From Cohnella kolymensis (lineage in GTDB: Bacteria; Bacillota; Bacilli; Paenibacillales; Paenibacillaceae), in the NCBI RefSeq assembly GCF_000829465.1, contig NZ_JXAL01000003.1:180574-244573 (forward strand): 64,000 nt of DNA. Direction: 5' to 3'. The notes beneath the pieces were generated by a model that worked only from the letters and a program-made list of their open reading frames with translations, had not been told where the DNA came from and searched no databases. Positions within the stretch are counted from its first letter, which is position 1. Each line of letters opens with the position of its first letter. Position numbers and translations under genes: made by a program. Positions 17,477-26,580 of this stretch are shown here, piece after piece.

Positions 17477-18129
17477 ATGCCCAATCGATTCTTCTCCAAT
17501 CATAAAATTAAATTGCAGCTCTATGACGCATTATTCAACCAAACCTCAGACTGTGTCGCCTGAAAATAAAAAAGCGGAGGAGATGCTGCGGAAATCAGAG
17601 AAGCTTTCTGTAGTGGGCGAGCTCGCGGCAGGTATTGCACATGAAATACGCAATCCTTTAACAAGTCTTAAAGGTTTTATGCAGCTGTTAAAAGAACAAA
17701 ACACGAATTACGCAGATATCATGCTGGTTGAACTCGAGCGCATCAATAATATCGTAAACGAGTTTATAAGCATGGCTAAGCCCCATAGTATCAAGTTCGT
17801 CAAGATTCATTTAAACTCGCTCATCCAAGAAATCGTATCGTTCATGCAGCCGCAAGCTCTTTTACATAAAGCGGAAATCAAAGTTCACTTTGAAAATGAC
17901 GTTGACGATTTTGTTTGCGAGCCGAATCAGCTGAAACAATTGTTTATGAACATTCTGAAAAATGCCATCGAGGCCATGCCGAACGGCGGCCAGATTGACA
18001 TCAGCACCTCCTGGAACCGGCTTGGGACTTGCGGTATGTCATCGCATAGTTGAAGCACACAAAGGAACAATGTCAATCAGAAGCATACTGCATAAAAGTA
18101 TGACCGTTGAAATCAATTTTCCGGCTTAG
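17477..18129 (+). pseudogene. PAS-type sensor histidine kinase with two internal deletions
   Basis: ATG at 17477 (after CAGGTGACTCCT) begins a PAS-like start (ALFNQTSDCVA) that stops at 17563. The next frame resumes with KSEKLSVVGELAAGIAHEIR, the H-box of KinA/KinE-type sporulation kinases, and the N-box FMNILKNAIEAMPNGG. A second shift near 18008 leads into GTGLGLAVCHRIVEAHKGTM and the terminal TVEINFPA. Most of the PAS domain and the ATP-lid segment between the N and G2 boxes are missing, so these are deletions, not single-base errors. The product cannot bind ATP normally. The last codons overlap the end of the convergent hsp20 gene. Confidence 0.75.
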
Positions 18130-18532
18130 CTAAAGTCGATATTGATGCGCCTTTTCGGTTCGTCACGCTGCTTGGGGATGCGAATCTCCAGCACGCCATT
18201 CTTGTATGTTGCTTTTACATTGTCCTCATCGACAGGAGCGGGCATTCTTGACGATGGATCTGATTCTCGTTGTAGTCATTTGCCTTCTGCAGAACGCCGC
18301 TGATTGACAATACGTTGTTGTCGACATCGATTCGGAGATCTTCCTGATTTTCAATTCCCGGCAAATTGCAGGAAACAACGACTTCATTCTCCGTTTCATG
18401 AAGATCCAATGGGAAGCCGATGCCCATCTCCGACTTGTTAAACAGTGAACCGATGCCTTCAGGCCACAAACGATCGATCTCCCGGCGCATTCCCTCTATA
18501 TGCCTCATTGGATTGTAAGGTCCTAAACTCAT
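18126..18532 (-). pseudogene. Hsp20/alpha-crystallin small heat-shock protein with an internal deletion
   Basis: ATG at 18532 after AAGGAGG gives MSLGPYNPMRHIEGMRREID and the crystallin-domain strands VVSCNLPGIENQEDLRIDVD. After ENQIHRQE the frame is lost. The next frame continues with PAPVDEDNVKATYKNGVLEI and ends with the RRINIDF tail at 18126. About a dozen residues (normally the RFYGRFQRSVSL strand) are absent, so a deletion of roughly 40 bp fits better than a sequencing slip. Such chaperones prevent aggregation of unfolded proteins; this copy is probably impaired. Confidence 0.75.
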
Positions 18533-18625
18533 TGTAACAGCCTCCTTGTGAGTTAACATATGCGGATTATTTTCTCCCGGTTATAGAGATTTATGCCAAG
18601 TATGATGGATGATTGGAGACATACG

Positions 18626-19341
18626 ATGAAGCTGGAAGAAATCATTCAAGAACTATATGCACAAAAATTTGTTGAAGACGAGCATATTGAATTGTCCCCC
18701 TTGAGCGGAGGTACGGTGAGCCAAGTTTATCTTGTCAGGAAAGAGGGCGCGCCGCTTCAGGTGTTAAAAGCCAATGATCCGGTGTCCAATGAAATCGAGA
18801 TCAGGTTCCTGCAGCAATATGCGGATTGCTCGATGCTGCCGCGGGTGTTGTTCAGGGTTACTCATTTGGCTTTGAAGAGGAATTACGGCCGACATGGGGT
18901 CACTTCATTAACGAACTCGTAAAGGCAGCCAAACAGATGGGTGAAGGATTTCTGACAGACGAAGACGATTTGATCGTTTCGAGAGCGCTGGAGCTGATCC
19001 CGGAACCTGAACGAGTATACCGGATTCACGGCGACTGCGGTGCGCACAATTTCTTTTTTGGAGAGGACGGCGAGCTGACTGCGGTCATCGATCCGATGCC
19101 GATTTTAGGTTATCCCTTATACGATCTTCTTTTCGCCTTCTGTTCGACTCCGGATGATCTCAGTCCCGAAACGCTCGCTCCCGCTTTAAACCGGCTTAAG
19201 ACAAGCTTCAAATCAAGTGAAGTGATCGATCCGTTCATACGCATTTCATTGTACATTAGGCTGGGAAGAGCTCCGACACATCAGCCGGATCAACTGCAGG
19301 CTTATCGCGAAGCATGGAATAGATGGACAGAGCGAATATAA
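18626..19341 (+). pseudogene. Aminoglycoside phosphotransferase (APH)-family kinase-like protein with internal deletion
   Basis: ATG at 18626 after GGAGACATACG starts the N-lobe (LSPLSGGTVSQVYLVRKEG). After CSMLPRVLF the frame changes to GYSFGFEEELRPTWGHFINEL, the catalytic loop YRIHGDCGAHNFFFGEDGEL (Brenner-type HGD-x4-N) and the metal-binding VIDPMPILGYPLYDLLF. The segment linking the lobes (hinge and alpha-helices, some tens of residues) is missing. The family phosphorylates small hydroxyl or amino compounds; the substrate is unknown and resistance activity should not be assumed. Confidence 0.75.
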
Positions 19342-19380
19342 ACCACAAAAGCTGATCGAATTTGCCCGGATGCTTTAAAA

Positions 19381-19418
19381 CAAGAACAAAGCCGTCTGAT
19401 TGGGCGGCTTTGTTCTTG
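19381..19418. terminator. Strong bidirectional hairpin terminator
   Basis: CAAGAACAAAGCCG (19381-19394) and CGGCTTTGTTCTTG (19405-19418) form a perfect 14-bp stem with a 10-base loop. The stem itself supplies the A/T-rich flank. It ends the forward APH-like gene. Confidence 0.8.
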
Positions 19419-19523
19419 CGATTTATAAGATCTCAGTGAGGTGAGCGGCGAACCCAAGCAGCACTCCTCCGAAATAACAGTAAATGAGCTGCATCATATG
19501 TGCATTTCTCGTTGGCATGCAAA

Positions 19524-19567
19524 GATCCCCCCCTGATCCTGTATTAGGATATTCAGGGGGAGATCCC
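19524..19567 (-). terminator. Hairpin downstream of the vanW-like gene
   Basis: GATCCCCCCCTGA and TTCAGGGGGAGATC pair around a loop of about 15 bases. It begins 15 bp beyond the stop of the reverse-strand vanW-like gene and is followed by TTTGC on that strand, a weak U tract. Confidence 0.55.
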
Positions 19568-19581
19568 TTTGACATTGCGAA

Positions 19582-20514
19582 TTATTTATCCGCCGGGTGA
19601 GAGGTGCGCCTTGTCTCCACCGAAATTTCCAGCGGCATGCGCTGTGACATGCTCCGTACCCGTCTGGGCTTGTGCTCCAGCATTTCGGATGAATATATCG
19701 ACACCGAAATCCGTCCTGCGCCCGCATGTGCGCGAATCAGGATGGGCTGATTGTACCGGTTCTGAAAGACGAAGTCCGGTCCGTTCCAGCTTACCGTCGC
19801 ATCACGCCGCGGCGGCACGTACTGAACGTTCCGGCTGTGAGAGTAGCGCTGAACGATTTGCAGGCCTGCACGGTCAACCGCGTTATACAGAGTTGAAGAC
19901 ACCTGACAAATTCCCCCGCCGATATCTTCCGCCAATTCCCCTTGGACGATCACTGGAGCCCGCTTGTACCCCCTCAGCTTTGTCCGCATTCCCACAGTCC
20001 GATTAAATGAAAAGAGCTCATTCGGAAAAACGACTTGATTGTTGATGGCTTTAGCCGCGAGCGCGATATTATGTGCCCGGCTGCCGTTACGCGCGTTGAA
20101 ATAAGTAACGTATTGTCCGATATTTTTTTCACGTATGTAGGCAAGCAATTCGGTATCAACCTTCGGATAGATCGCAGTGCGTGGAAGTTCAATCGAATAA
20201 GAACCGCGGCCTAACAAGAATGTGTAAAATTGTTCTGTAAATTTCTCTCGATTTAGCGTGTAGCCGGCTTGTGCAGGCAGGATTTTTCCATTGTCGTCTA
20301 TTTTAGCATTCACGGGATCTACGGAAATCTGCCGGTCAATCTTGTTCAGCAATTGATCGAACTTGTCGGCATTAACCACAGGTAAAGCGGGCAATGTATA
20401 TTCAGCGCGATTCACGCTCATCACGGGGCGTCCGCCATCGTAAATCGACAGGGTTCCGGGTGTATTCATATGAAACATACATAAAGGCATGCAGACTGAC
20501 AACAACCATCTCAC
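19582..20514 (-). CDS. VanW-family protein
   Basis: GTG at 20514 (AGAGGTG six bases upstream) gives a 310-residue protein with a hydrophobic N-terminus (WLLSVCMPLCMFHM). It has the VanW core: YVTYFNARNGSRAHNIALAA, VFSFN-type FPNELFSFNRTVG, and the signature EDIGGGICQVSSTLYNAVDRAGLQIVQRYSHS. VanW proteins are exported, occur in glycopeptide-resistance and sporulation loci, and bear peptidoglycan-binding-like domains; the biochemical role is not established. It is divergent from the secreted-protein gene at 20602, so both may share an 87-bp control region. Confidence 0.88.
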   Translation of the reverse strand: MRWLLSVCMPLCMFHMNTPGTLSIYDGGRPVMSVNRAEYTLPALPVVNADKFDQLLNKIDRQISVDPVNAKIDDNGKILPAQAGYTLNREKFTEQFYTFLLGRGSYSIELPRTAIYPKVDTELLAYIREKNIGQYVTYFNARNGSRAHNIALAAKAINNQVVFPNELFSFNRTVGMRTKLRGYKRAPVIVQGELAEDIGGGICQVSSTLYNAVDRAGLQIVQRYSHSRNVQYVPPRRDATVSWNGPDFVFQNRYNQPILIRAHAGAGRISVSIYSSEMLEHKPRRVRSMSQRMPLEISVETRRTSHPADK

Positions 20515-20601
20515 CGAATACACCTCTTAAACAAGACTGACTTTCACGAACATACCTTTCCCCACAATGTTCCGAATTATAAAGGCAAGCGGGAGGACAA
20601 G

Positions 20602-21735
20602 ATGCGGAAACGAGTTTATTGCGGTGCGGCAATTTTGATGGTGGTTTTACTGTTCCATATAGTCTGCAATGAACAATTCGTTGCTTATGGAGCCGATATT
20701 GACCGGAACAATTCCATCACCCTGATTATTCGTTCAAGTCCGGATGCATTATGGGCAACTCGTCATAACATAAGAATTTCGGGAATCGAGCAGGCGCTGA
20801 AAAATGCAAAGCGCGAACGACCCGTTTTTTCTCCCTATCTGACCGATGCTTATGTGAACGTGCCGAAATATTCGAAGCAGACCATTTTGCGGATAGAGCT
20901 GTCGGGGGACTTGTGGGATGAGCAAGAGGGGGAACGGCTGATCCTGCCGGAGAAGTTTGCGAAAAAGCTGCTGACTCACGTGAGATTGTTAAGGGGCCGC
21001 CATTACGGGGAATTGAAGGATTGGACAGAGGCGGATCGTCTGGTATTTCGCAAAAGTGTTTTTTCCGTTAAAGATCTGGAGACAGGCCTTACGTTTCGCG
21101 TTCAAAGACGTGCAGGGAGCGATCATGCGGATGTGCAGCCGGTCAGCAGAGAAGATACGAACATCATGAAGCGAATTTACGAGCATGGTTGGAGCTGGAA
21201 ACGCCGGGCGATTCTCGTGCTAATGAACGGCAGGAGTTTGGCCGCGTCCATGCATGGCATGCCTCATGGAGGTGACGGAATTCCGGACAACGGCTTTTCC
21301 GGTCATTTTTGCATTCACTTTTTGAACAGTACCACGCACGGCTCCGACGAGCCGGATCCGGCTCATCAATTAATGGTGCATAAGGCCGCAGGAACGCTGA
21401 GACCGTATTTGAACTCCGCATCCGCGCGGTTATTTACTTTGAGTGTGGCGGAGGCGATGAAGCAGCAGGATCCTGAGATTGTCCGGCTTCTGCTGGAAGG
21501 AATACAACAAGAAAAATCAGCGTCACTCGCAAATGAATTGGATTCCTTGTCATACATTAAAAAAATCAGGCAGCCGGCACATGAGCAAATGGAAGACCCG
21601 GACGCGGCAACAATGGAATTTCAAATCGAGATGCAGCAAAAAGAACGGGCGGGCACTACCGAACTCGCATTTGTTATTCAGCGGTATTCACCCGCCTCTC
21701 CTTGGCGGGTCCAGGATCTGTCCATTAACCGATAA
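20602..21735 (+). CDS. Secreted protein of unknown function with a His/Cys-containing GHFCIHF domain
   Basis: The 377-residue product has a signal peptide or anchor (ILMVVLLFHIVCNEQFVAYG). The central region (about 172-260) shows a distinctive pattern: RAGSDHADVQPVSREDTNIM, ASMHGMPHGGDGIPDNGFSG, then HFCIHFLNSTTHGSDEPDPAHQ. The spaced His, Asp and Cys resemble a metal- or catalytic-centre arrangement seen in secreted Firmicute wall-associated proteins, but no activity is known to me. GGAGGACAAG precedes the ATG. It is transcribed divergently from the VanW-like gene, consistent with a role at the cell wall or in sporulation (inference). Confidence 0.72.
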   Translation: MRKRVYCGAAILMVVLLFHIVCNEQFVAYGADIDRNNSITLIIRSSPDALWATRHNIRISGIEQALKNAKRERPVFSPYLTDAYVNVPKYSKQTILRIELSGDLWDEQEGERLILPEKFAKKLLTHVRLLRGRHYGELKDWTEADRLVFRKSVFSVKDLETGLTFRVQRRAGSDHADVQPVSREDTNIMKRIYEHGWSWKRRAILVLMNGRSLAASMHGMPHGGDGIPDNGFSGHFCIHFLNSTTHGSDEPDPAHQLMVHKAAGTLRPYLNSASARLFTLSVAEAMKQQDPEIVRLLLEGIQQEKSASLANELDSLSYIKKIRQPAHEQMEDPDAATMEFQIEMQQKERAGTTELAFVIQRYSPASPWRVQDLSINR

Positions 21736-21744
21736 TGTCAGATG

Positions 21745-21782
21745 AAAAAAAGGAGTGCGCGACTGTTCCCAGTCGGCACTCC
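21745..21782 (-). terminator. Rho-independent terminator of the TRAP transporter operon
   Basis: On the reverse strand GGAGTGC and GCACTCC enclose an inner CGACT/AGTCG stem, followed by seven T (21751-21745). It starts 7 bp after the TRAP permease stop and ends the reverse-strand operon. It also lies 10-17 bp after the forward gene stop. Confidence 0.88.
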
Positions 21783-21788
21783 GATTAA

Positions 21789-23762
21789 TCAGGCAGGAAG
21801 ACTGCTCGCATGCTTCTTATTCTGAACAAGCTGAATGATATACATAATCCCCAATACACCAAAACCGATGATATCGGTTATGAGTCCCGGGACAATGAGA
21901 CATAGCCCCGCGGCTACAGCGATAATTCGTTCAATCCAATTCATCTGTCTCATCCAATAACCGATCAAGCCTGCTCCGACGCCGATCATTCCGATCATCG
22001 CGGTTGCCGTAACAAAAACGGCCTCGTACCAGGTTGTGTCAATGAGCAGCAGTTCAGGCTGATACACGAAGACGAATGGAATGATGAAGGCCGCTATGGC
22101 CACGCGTGTGGATTCCACGCCTGTTTTCATCGGTTTCGACTTCGCTATGCCCGATGCCGCAAACGAGGCTAAGGCGACGGGCGGTGTGATATCTGCAACG
22201 ATACCGAAGTAGAAGACAAACATGTGCGCCGCGACTAACGGAACCGGAACATCCAGCGCCACGAGCGCCGGAGCGGCAATTGTCGAAGTGATGATGTAGT
22301 TCGCCGTGGTCGGCGTACCCATGCCCAATACAAGGCTCGCCAGCATCGTCATCAGAAGTGTCGGCAGCAGCATGCCGCCTGACAGATCCAATAGACCGTT
22401 AGCGAATTTTAAGCCGATTCCTGTGAGCGTGACAACACCGACGATGATACCCGCACAAGCTGTTGCAGCAACAACTCCGAGAGCGGATCTGGCTCCGTTC
22501 TCCAGGGCCAGTAAAATGTCGTTAAACGACATTCGCGACGCCTTTCGGAACGAGGCTACTACTAAGATGGACAATATACCGTATATAGCGGATCGCAGCG
22601 GTGAAAAACCCGACATCAGAAAGCCGATAATGGCTATGATGGGAATCAATAAATACAGCTTTTGCAAGACCTCTTTGCTCTTTGGCAATTCATCCGAGCG
22701 AAGACCTCTAAGGCCTAATCGTTTCGCTTCGAAATGGACCATGATCCATATCCCGGCAAAAAACAATATCGCCGGAATCATCGCGCTTAAGGCGATTTGG
22801 GAGTAAGGTGTGTCCGTAAATTCTGCCATCAGGAACGCGGCGGCCCCCATAACCGGAGGCATGATTTGACCGCCGGTGGAAGAGGAGGCCTCAACTGCGG
22901 CGGCAAACTCGGGTCTGTAACCGAGTCGTTTCATGAGTGGAATGGTGAAAGCTCCGGATGTAACGACGTTCGCTACTGAGCTCCCGCTGATCGTACCTTG
23001 AAGGGCGCTGGAGAATATCGTTACCTTGGCAGGCCCGCCGATTCTGCGTCCCGCGATCCATAAGGAGAAATCGTTGAAGTATTCTCCCACTCCTGTTCTG
23101 TCCAAGAACGATCCGAACAAGATGAAGAGGAAGATAAAGGTGGCGGAAACCGCCAATGGAGTGCCAAGAATTCCTTCAGAAGTAAAATACATTTGGCTGA
23201 TCAGCCGCTCTACCGACACGCCCCTATGCTCTAGAAATCCCGGCATGTACTCACCGAAATAGGCGTACAGCAGAAAAGCGACGGCAATCGCCACAATAGG
23301 GATGCCCACTATGCGCAGTGCCGCCATCAAGACGAGAATGATGGCAATACCGCCAACAATAAAGTCCGTCGTGTTAAAGTTTCCGATCCGGTTAAATAAG
23401 GCTTCGTAATTGAAAAACCAGTACAGACCGACTCCGACGCCAAGCAGCGCGAATATGTAGTCGTACCACGGGATTTGGTTATGTCCCTTCCTGCGCTTCA
23501 TGGCAGGGTATAAGAGGAAGATCAGGCCTAAACCGAAAGACAGATGCACCGCGCGATGAACCTGGTCCGGAAAAGGGGTGAAGAAGCTGACATACAGTTG
23601 ATAAACCGAGAAAAGAACGGCGAAGGCAAAGGTGAAATACCGCATAAAGCCTTGAAGTCTCCGGTAGGCGAAATCACGGTCGTATTGACCCATAATTTCC
23701 TCCAATTGCTCTTGATTCAGCGGCTGTTTGTCGAGTTCGGATGTCTTGTTGTTATCCGCCAT
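21789..23762 (-). CDS. TRAP transporter fused 4TM/12TM permease (TAXI-type)
   Basis: The 657-residue protein has about 15-16 membrane segments: an N-terminal DctQ-like four-helix part joined to a DctM-like large permease (GTISGSSVANVVTSGAFTIP and LVLGMGTPTTANYIITSTIA are typical signatures). Such fusions work with TAXI-type binding proteins to import organic acids or amino acids driven by an ion gradient. Its start overlaps the end of the DUF1850 gene by 11 bp, and the binding protein lies upstream, so the transporter set is complete. The neighbouring amino dehydrogenase suggests a diamino acid or related substrate (inference). Confidence 0.93.
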   Translation of the reverse strand: MADNNKTSELDKQPLNQEQLEEIMGQYDRDFAYRRLQGFMRYFTFAFAVLFSVYQLYVSFFTPFPDQVHRAVHLSFGLGLIFLLYPAMKRRKGHNQIPWYDYIFALLGVGVGLYWFFNYEALFNRIGNFNTTDFIVGGIAIILVLMAALRIVGIPIVAIAVAFLLYAYFGEYMPGFLEHRGVSVERLISQMYFTSEGILGTPLAVSATFIFLFILFGSFLDRTGVGEYFNDFSLWIAGRRIGGPAKVTIFSSALQGTISGSSVANVVTSGAFTIPLMKRLGYRPEFAAAVEASSSTGGQIMPPVMGAAAFLMAEFTDTPYSQIALSAMIPAILFFAGIWIMVHFEAKRLGLRGLRSDELPKSKEVLQKLYLLIPIIAIIGFLMSGFSPLRSAIYGILSILVVASFRKASRMSFNDILLALENGARSALGVVAATACAGIIVGVVTLTGIGLKFANGLLDLSGGMLLPTLLMTMLASLVLGMGTPTTANYIITSTIAAPALVALDVPVPLVAAHMFVFYFGIVADITPPVALASFAASGIAKSKPMKTGVESTRVAIAAFIIPFVFVYQPELLLIDTTWYEAVFVTATAMIGMIGVGAGLIGYWMRQMNWIERIIAVAAGLCLIVPGLITDIIGFGVLGIMYIIQLVQNKKHASSLPA

Positions 23763-24243
23763 GTCGGAGCACTCCTCTCAAATAAGTGAATAAATTCAGC
23801 CTGTCGACTTCAAACCTCACAGCCGAGCCAGGCGCACTGATCTGTGATAAGGGTATGACTTTATCGTTCACGTAGAGCGTATGATTGGCAATGACCTGGC
23901 CGATGCGCAAGTCGAAGGTGCCGACAACACGGTTCATGTTTTCCGTAATCATTTTTCCGTTTTCCAGACGTAACGTTTCCCCCTCGGCAAGAGAGGAGGG
24001 CATACCGACTCCGTAGGTGTCGAATACCACCGCATCAACGACAATTTTACGTTCGGCATTAATGTGGTAACGTTCCTCCACCGGAGTCCGGTGAATGGAA
24101 TGAATGTAAATCAATTTAAACTTACCGTCCGTATGCATAGGAATCTGATAAACTACCCGGTTGCCAGGCAGTTGACGGATGGTCAACGCGGGAACACTCC
24201 AACTCCATATGAAAGCGGCTGCGATAATCACAAATAAAAACAA
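23752..24243 (-). CDS. DUF1850-domain protein of the TAXI-TRAP operon
   Basis: A signal-anchor (FLFVIIAAAFIWSWSVP) is followed by the DUF1850 pattern FKLIYIHSIHRTPVEERYHI and FDTYGVGMPSSL. DUF1850 proteins are regularly encoded between TAXI binding proteins and fused TRAP permeases and are thought to assist transport. The frame is open up to 24327, but that part spans a terminator hairpin. TTG at 24243 is a tentative start without a clear ribosome binding site. The gene overlaps the permease start, so the two are probably translationally coupled. Confidence 0.8.
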   Translation of the reverse strand: MFLFVIIAAAFIWSWSVPALTIRQLPGNRVVYQIPMHTDGKFKLIYIHSIHRTPVEERYHINAERKIVVDAVVFDTYGVGMPSSLAEGETLRLENGKMITENMNRVVGTFDLRIGQVIANHTLYVNDKVIPLSQISAPGSAVRFEVDRLNLFTYLRGVLRHGG

Positions 24244-24272
24244 TAAAGAAGATACCAGTTCTGTATCTTCGT

Positions 24273-24310
24273 GAAAAAAAAAGGTGCGGGGGGGAAGCCC
24301 CCACACCCGC
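24273..24310 (-). terminator. Strong hairpin with T9 between TAXI binding protein and DUF1850/permease
   Basis: On the reverse strand GGGTGTGGGGG-CTT-CCCCCCCGCACC is followed by nine T. It begins 17 bp after the binding-protein stop. It should end most transcripts there, so that the binding protein is made in excess over the permease. Confidence 0.88.
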
Positions 24311-24326
24311 AGTTTGCCGGAAGTCA

Positions 24327-25344
24327 TTACTTGACGCCTTTTTCATCAAAGTATTTCTTGGCACCAGGGTGCACTGGAATGCTGATGCCTTCCAAAGCTT
24401 TTTCGGTTTTGATTTCATTGGCTTTGGCGTTGATGGCGATCAGCGGCTGCGTATTCTCATAAAGGGTTTTAGTAATGTTATATACGAGTTCTTCATCAAG
24501 CTCGGCGCGCACGGTAATAATCGCTTTCACTGCGATTGTTTTAACGTCTGCATCTTGCTTAGGATAAGTTTTGGCTGGAATCGTCTGCTCACTGTAAAAC
24601 TTGTATTTACCTGAAATAGTGGCGATTTTATCGTCTTCAATCGGGAGGATCTTAACGCCGGTGGTCGCAGACAATTCGTTGACCGCTGCAGTAGGCGCTC
24701 CGGCTGTAACGAATGCCGCATCCAAACCGCCGTCCTGCATCTTTTTCGCCGAATCTCCGAAGGCAGACGCTCTGTGCTCAGATCTTCGAATGTGAGATCA
24801 TAGGCTTCGAGAATTTGACGCGCGTTGATTTCCGTACCGCTGCCAGGTGCGCCTACGGACACTTTTTTGCCTTTCAGGTCCGCAATGCTCTTGATGCCGC
24901 TGGATTCGGTGACAACGACCTGAATGGTTTCGAGATAAAGGCCGCCGATTGCAGTCAGGTTCTTAACCGCACCGTCCTTGAACATTTCCGTACCGTTCAC
25001 AGCGTAATCGGCGATATCGCCTTGCGCGAACGCCAGATCTACTTCTCCGCTGCTGAGCAGGCGCATGTTCTCAACTGCGGCGCCGGTAACTTGAGCTGTC
25101 GTATTCGTTTTTACTTGCTCGCTAATCAGAGTCGCGATACCTCCGCCGAGCGGGTAGTATGTACCTGCAGTTCCGCCGGTTGCGAGAATCAAGCTGGAAG
25201 CTTATCTCCACCTGCGGCAGGTGCGCTTGCGCCTGAGGATGCTGCGCCTTGAGACGGCTCTGCATTGTTTTTGCCGCCGCAACCTGTCAGTACCAACATG
25301 AGGACGAGTGCAAAAAGAAATAACTTGGACATAGGCTTACGCAT
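24327..25344 (-). pseudogene. TAXI-family TRAP transporter solute-binding lipoprotein, two frameshifts
   Basis: ATG at 25344 begins a lipoprotein signal (KLFLFALVLMLVLTGCGG). The mature part starts ILATGGTAGTYYPLGGGIAT, the classic TAXI opening. SVGAPGSGTEINARQILEAY and DAAFVTAGAPTAAV follow, ending at 24327. Two single missing bases, each in a TT that should read TTT on the coding strand (about 25192 and 24762), interrupt the frame. Everything else is intact, so it is likely a functional gene with sequence errors. It captures the substrate for the fused TRAP permease. Confidence 0.87.
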
Positions 25345-25433
25345 TTCTCTTTTCCCCTTTCATCTACACAATCTTTATAGTAGTCAGACGATTTCATCTT
25401 AGTATAGATTAGAGAATAACGAAAGCGCAATCT

Positions 25434-26465
25434 TTACTTTTTATTCCTGCTAAGAGGAATGTCCGCCATGGTCAATAGCCCGGTCTGCTTGGATGAGAGC
25501 ATTGTTTTTGCAGTGTTCACGACGACATTCACCGTAGCGGTATCGCCGAAAATTCCTTGCGGCACAACAAACTCCACTACGCCCAAATCCTTCGTATCCA
25601 GGACGATCCGATCCTCTTGGATGATATCGACGGACATAACCAGATCCAGTTCGACCGGAATACCTTCCTCCGTCGTACCCGAAGAATTCTGATGCAGACC
25701 GGTCACTTCATTTTTTTTGAGCGGACCGACCGCCAAAATTTTGTCTTCTTGCGCAATGAGAGGATCAATTGTGTTCGTTACCTCGCTCAACGACAGGTTT
25801 AATCCGTAAGCGATGAGACGCAGCGACTCCTCAAGCCCCACATGACCGATACGATCGTTCTGCGCCAGCTCGATGAACGCTTCCGGCGTCATCCCGATAC
25901 CGACTTTCTTCTGCAGCGGGATACGGCGTTTGGATACATCCACCTTGCGGAATACCGAGATTTTGGACAGCGACTGTGTTACGGAAGTAGCGAACAAAGT
26001 CATCGCATCCATGATGTAACCGGGATTGACTCCCGTTCCGATTACAAATTGCCCTCTGTCACGGGCGTACCGATCGATCTCTCCGGACAGCTCGGGATGT
26101 CTGTGCCATGGAAAAGAGAGCTGTTCGCAGGTCGACACCACAGAGTATCCTTCATCCAGGAGCTGGCGAATTTGCGGCCATACCTGCGCGAGGTTGGATC
26201 CGGTGGCGTGCAGCGCGATTTTACGCCCGGATACGGCAGCCGTATCGACTTCGCTTAAATTGCCCACCACGTTAATGCCGACGAACCCGGACTCTGCCAG
26301 CTCTCCCGCATCTTTCCCGACTTTTTGCGGATCGATATCTACTGCGCCGAAGAAGCGGATATTGTCCGATGCCAAACAGCTTTGCATCATTTTAATCCCG
26401 ATGGGACCTAACCCGTATTGGATGACATTTAATTGTTCAGCTTGCTTGAATTGTACTGTCTGCAT
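25434..26465 (-). CDS. NAD(P)H-dependent amino dehydrogenase, 2,4-diaminopentanoate dehydrogenase-like
   Basis: The 343-residue protein has an N-terminal Rossmann motif (VIQYGLGPIGIKMMQ), and the DapB-like core with ALHATGSNLAQVWPQI and FVIGTGVNPGYIMDAM. This matches the family containing Ord, which oxidises 2,4-diaminopentanoate in anaerobic ornithine degradation, and related amine dehydrogenases. The ornithine pathway genes ortAB or oraSE are not visible, so the substrate is uncertain. It stands upstream of the TAXI-TRAP genes in the same direction. Its ribosome binding site GAGAGGGG is buried in a hairpin (26472-26522), suggesting translational control. Confidence 0.78.
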   Translation of the reverse strand: MQTVQFKQAEQLNVIQYGLGPIGIKMMQSCLASDNIRFFGAVDIDPQKVGKDAGELAESGFVGINVVGNLSEVDTAAVSGRKIALHATGSNLAQVWPQIRQLLDEGYSVVSTCEQLSFPWHRHPELSGEIDRYARDRGQFVIGTGVNPGYIMDAMTLFATSVTQSLSKISVFRKVDVSKRRIPLQKKVGIGMTPEAFIELAQNDRIGHVGLEESLRLIAYGLNLSLSEVTNTIDPLIAQEDKILAVGPLKKNEVTGLHQNSSGTTEEGIPVELDLVMSVDIIQEDRIVLDTKDLGVVEFVVPQGIFGDTATVNVVVNTAKTMLSSKQTGLLTMADIPLSRNKK

Positions 26466-26471
26466 GAAAAT

Positions 26472-26522
26472 TGACCCCTCTCTTAAACTAAGTTTAGATA
26501 CACTTTAACATCGAGAGGGTCA
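26472..26522 (-). promoter_or_regulatory. Leader hairpin covering the ribosome binding site of the amino dehydrogenase gene
   Basis: On the reverse strand TGACCCTCTC (26522-26513) pairs with GAGAGGGGTCA (26482-26472), with one bulged base. The GAGAGGGG element is the ribosome binding site, 9 bases before the ATG at 26465. The loop holds the palindrome TAAACTTAGTTTA. The structure could be a translational switch, or the inner palindrome could be a repressor operator. Confidence 0.5.
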
Positions 26523-26580
26523 GCCCGAAAAATAGGAATAAGTTATACATTTATAACCGGAGATTATAAAAAGGCTGATG

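Noticed and set aside
18626..19341. Aminoglycoside resistance gene
   Set aside because: The APH fold is shared by many non-resistance kinases, and this copy lacks an internal segment.
26515..26580. T-box or known riboswitch upstream of the amino dehydrogenase gene
   Set aside because: No T-box AGGGUGG motif or conserved aptamer core was found; only a simple hairpin with an internal palindrome is visible.
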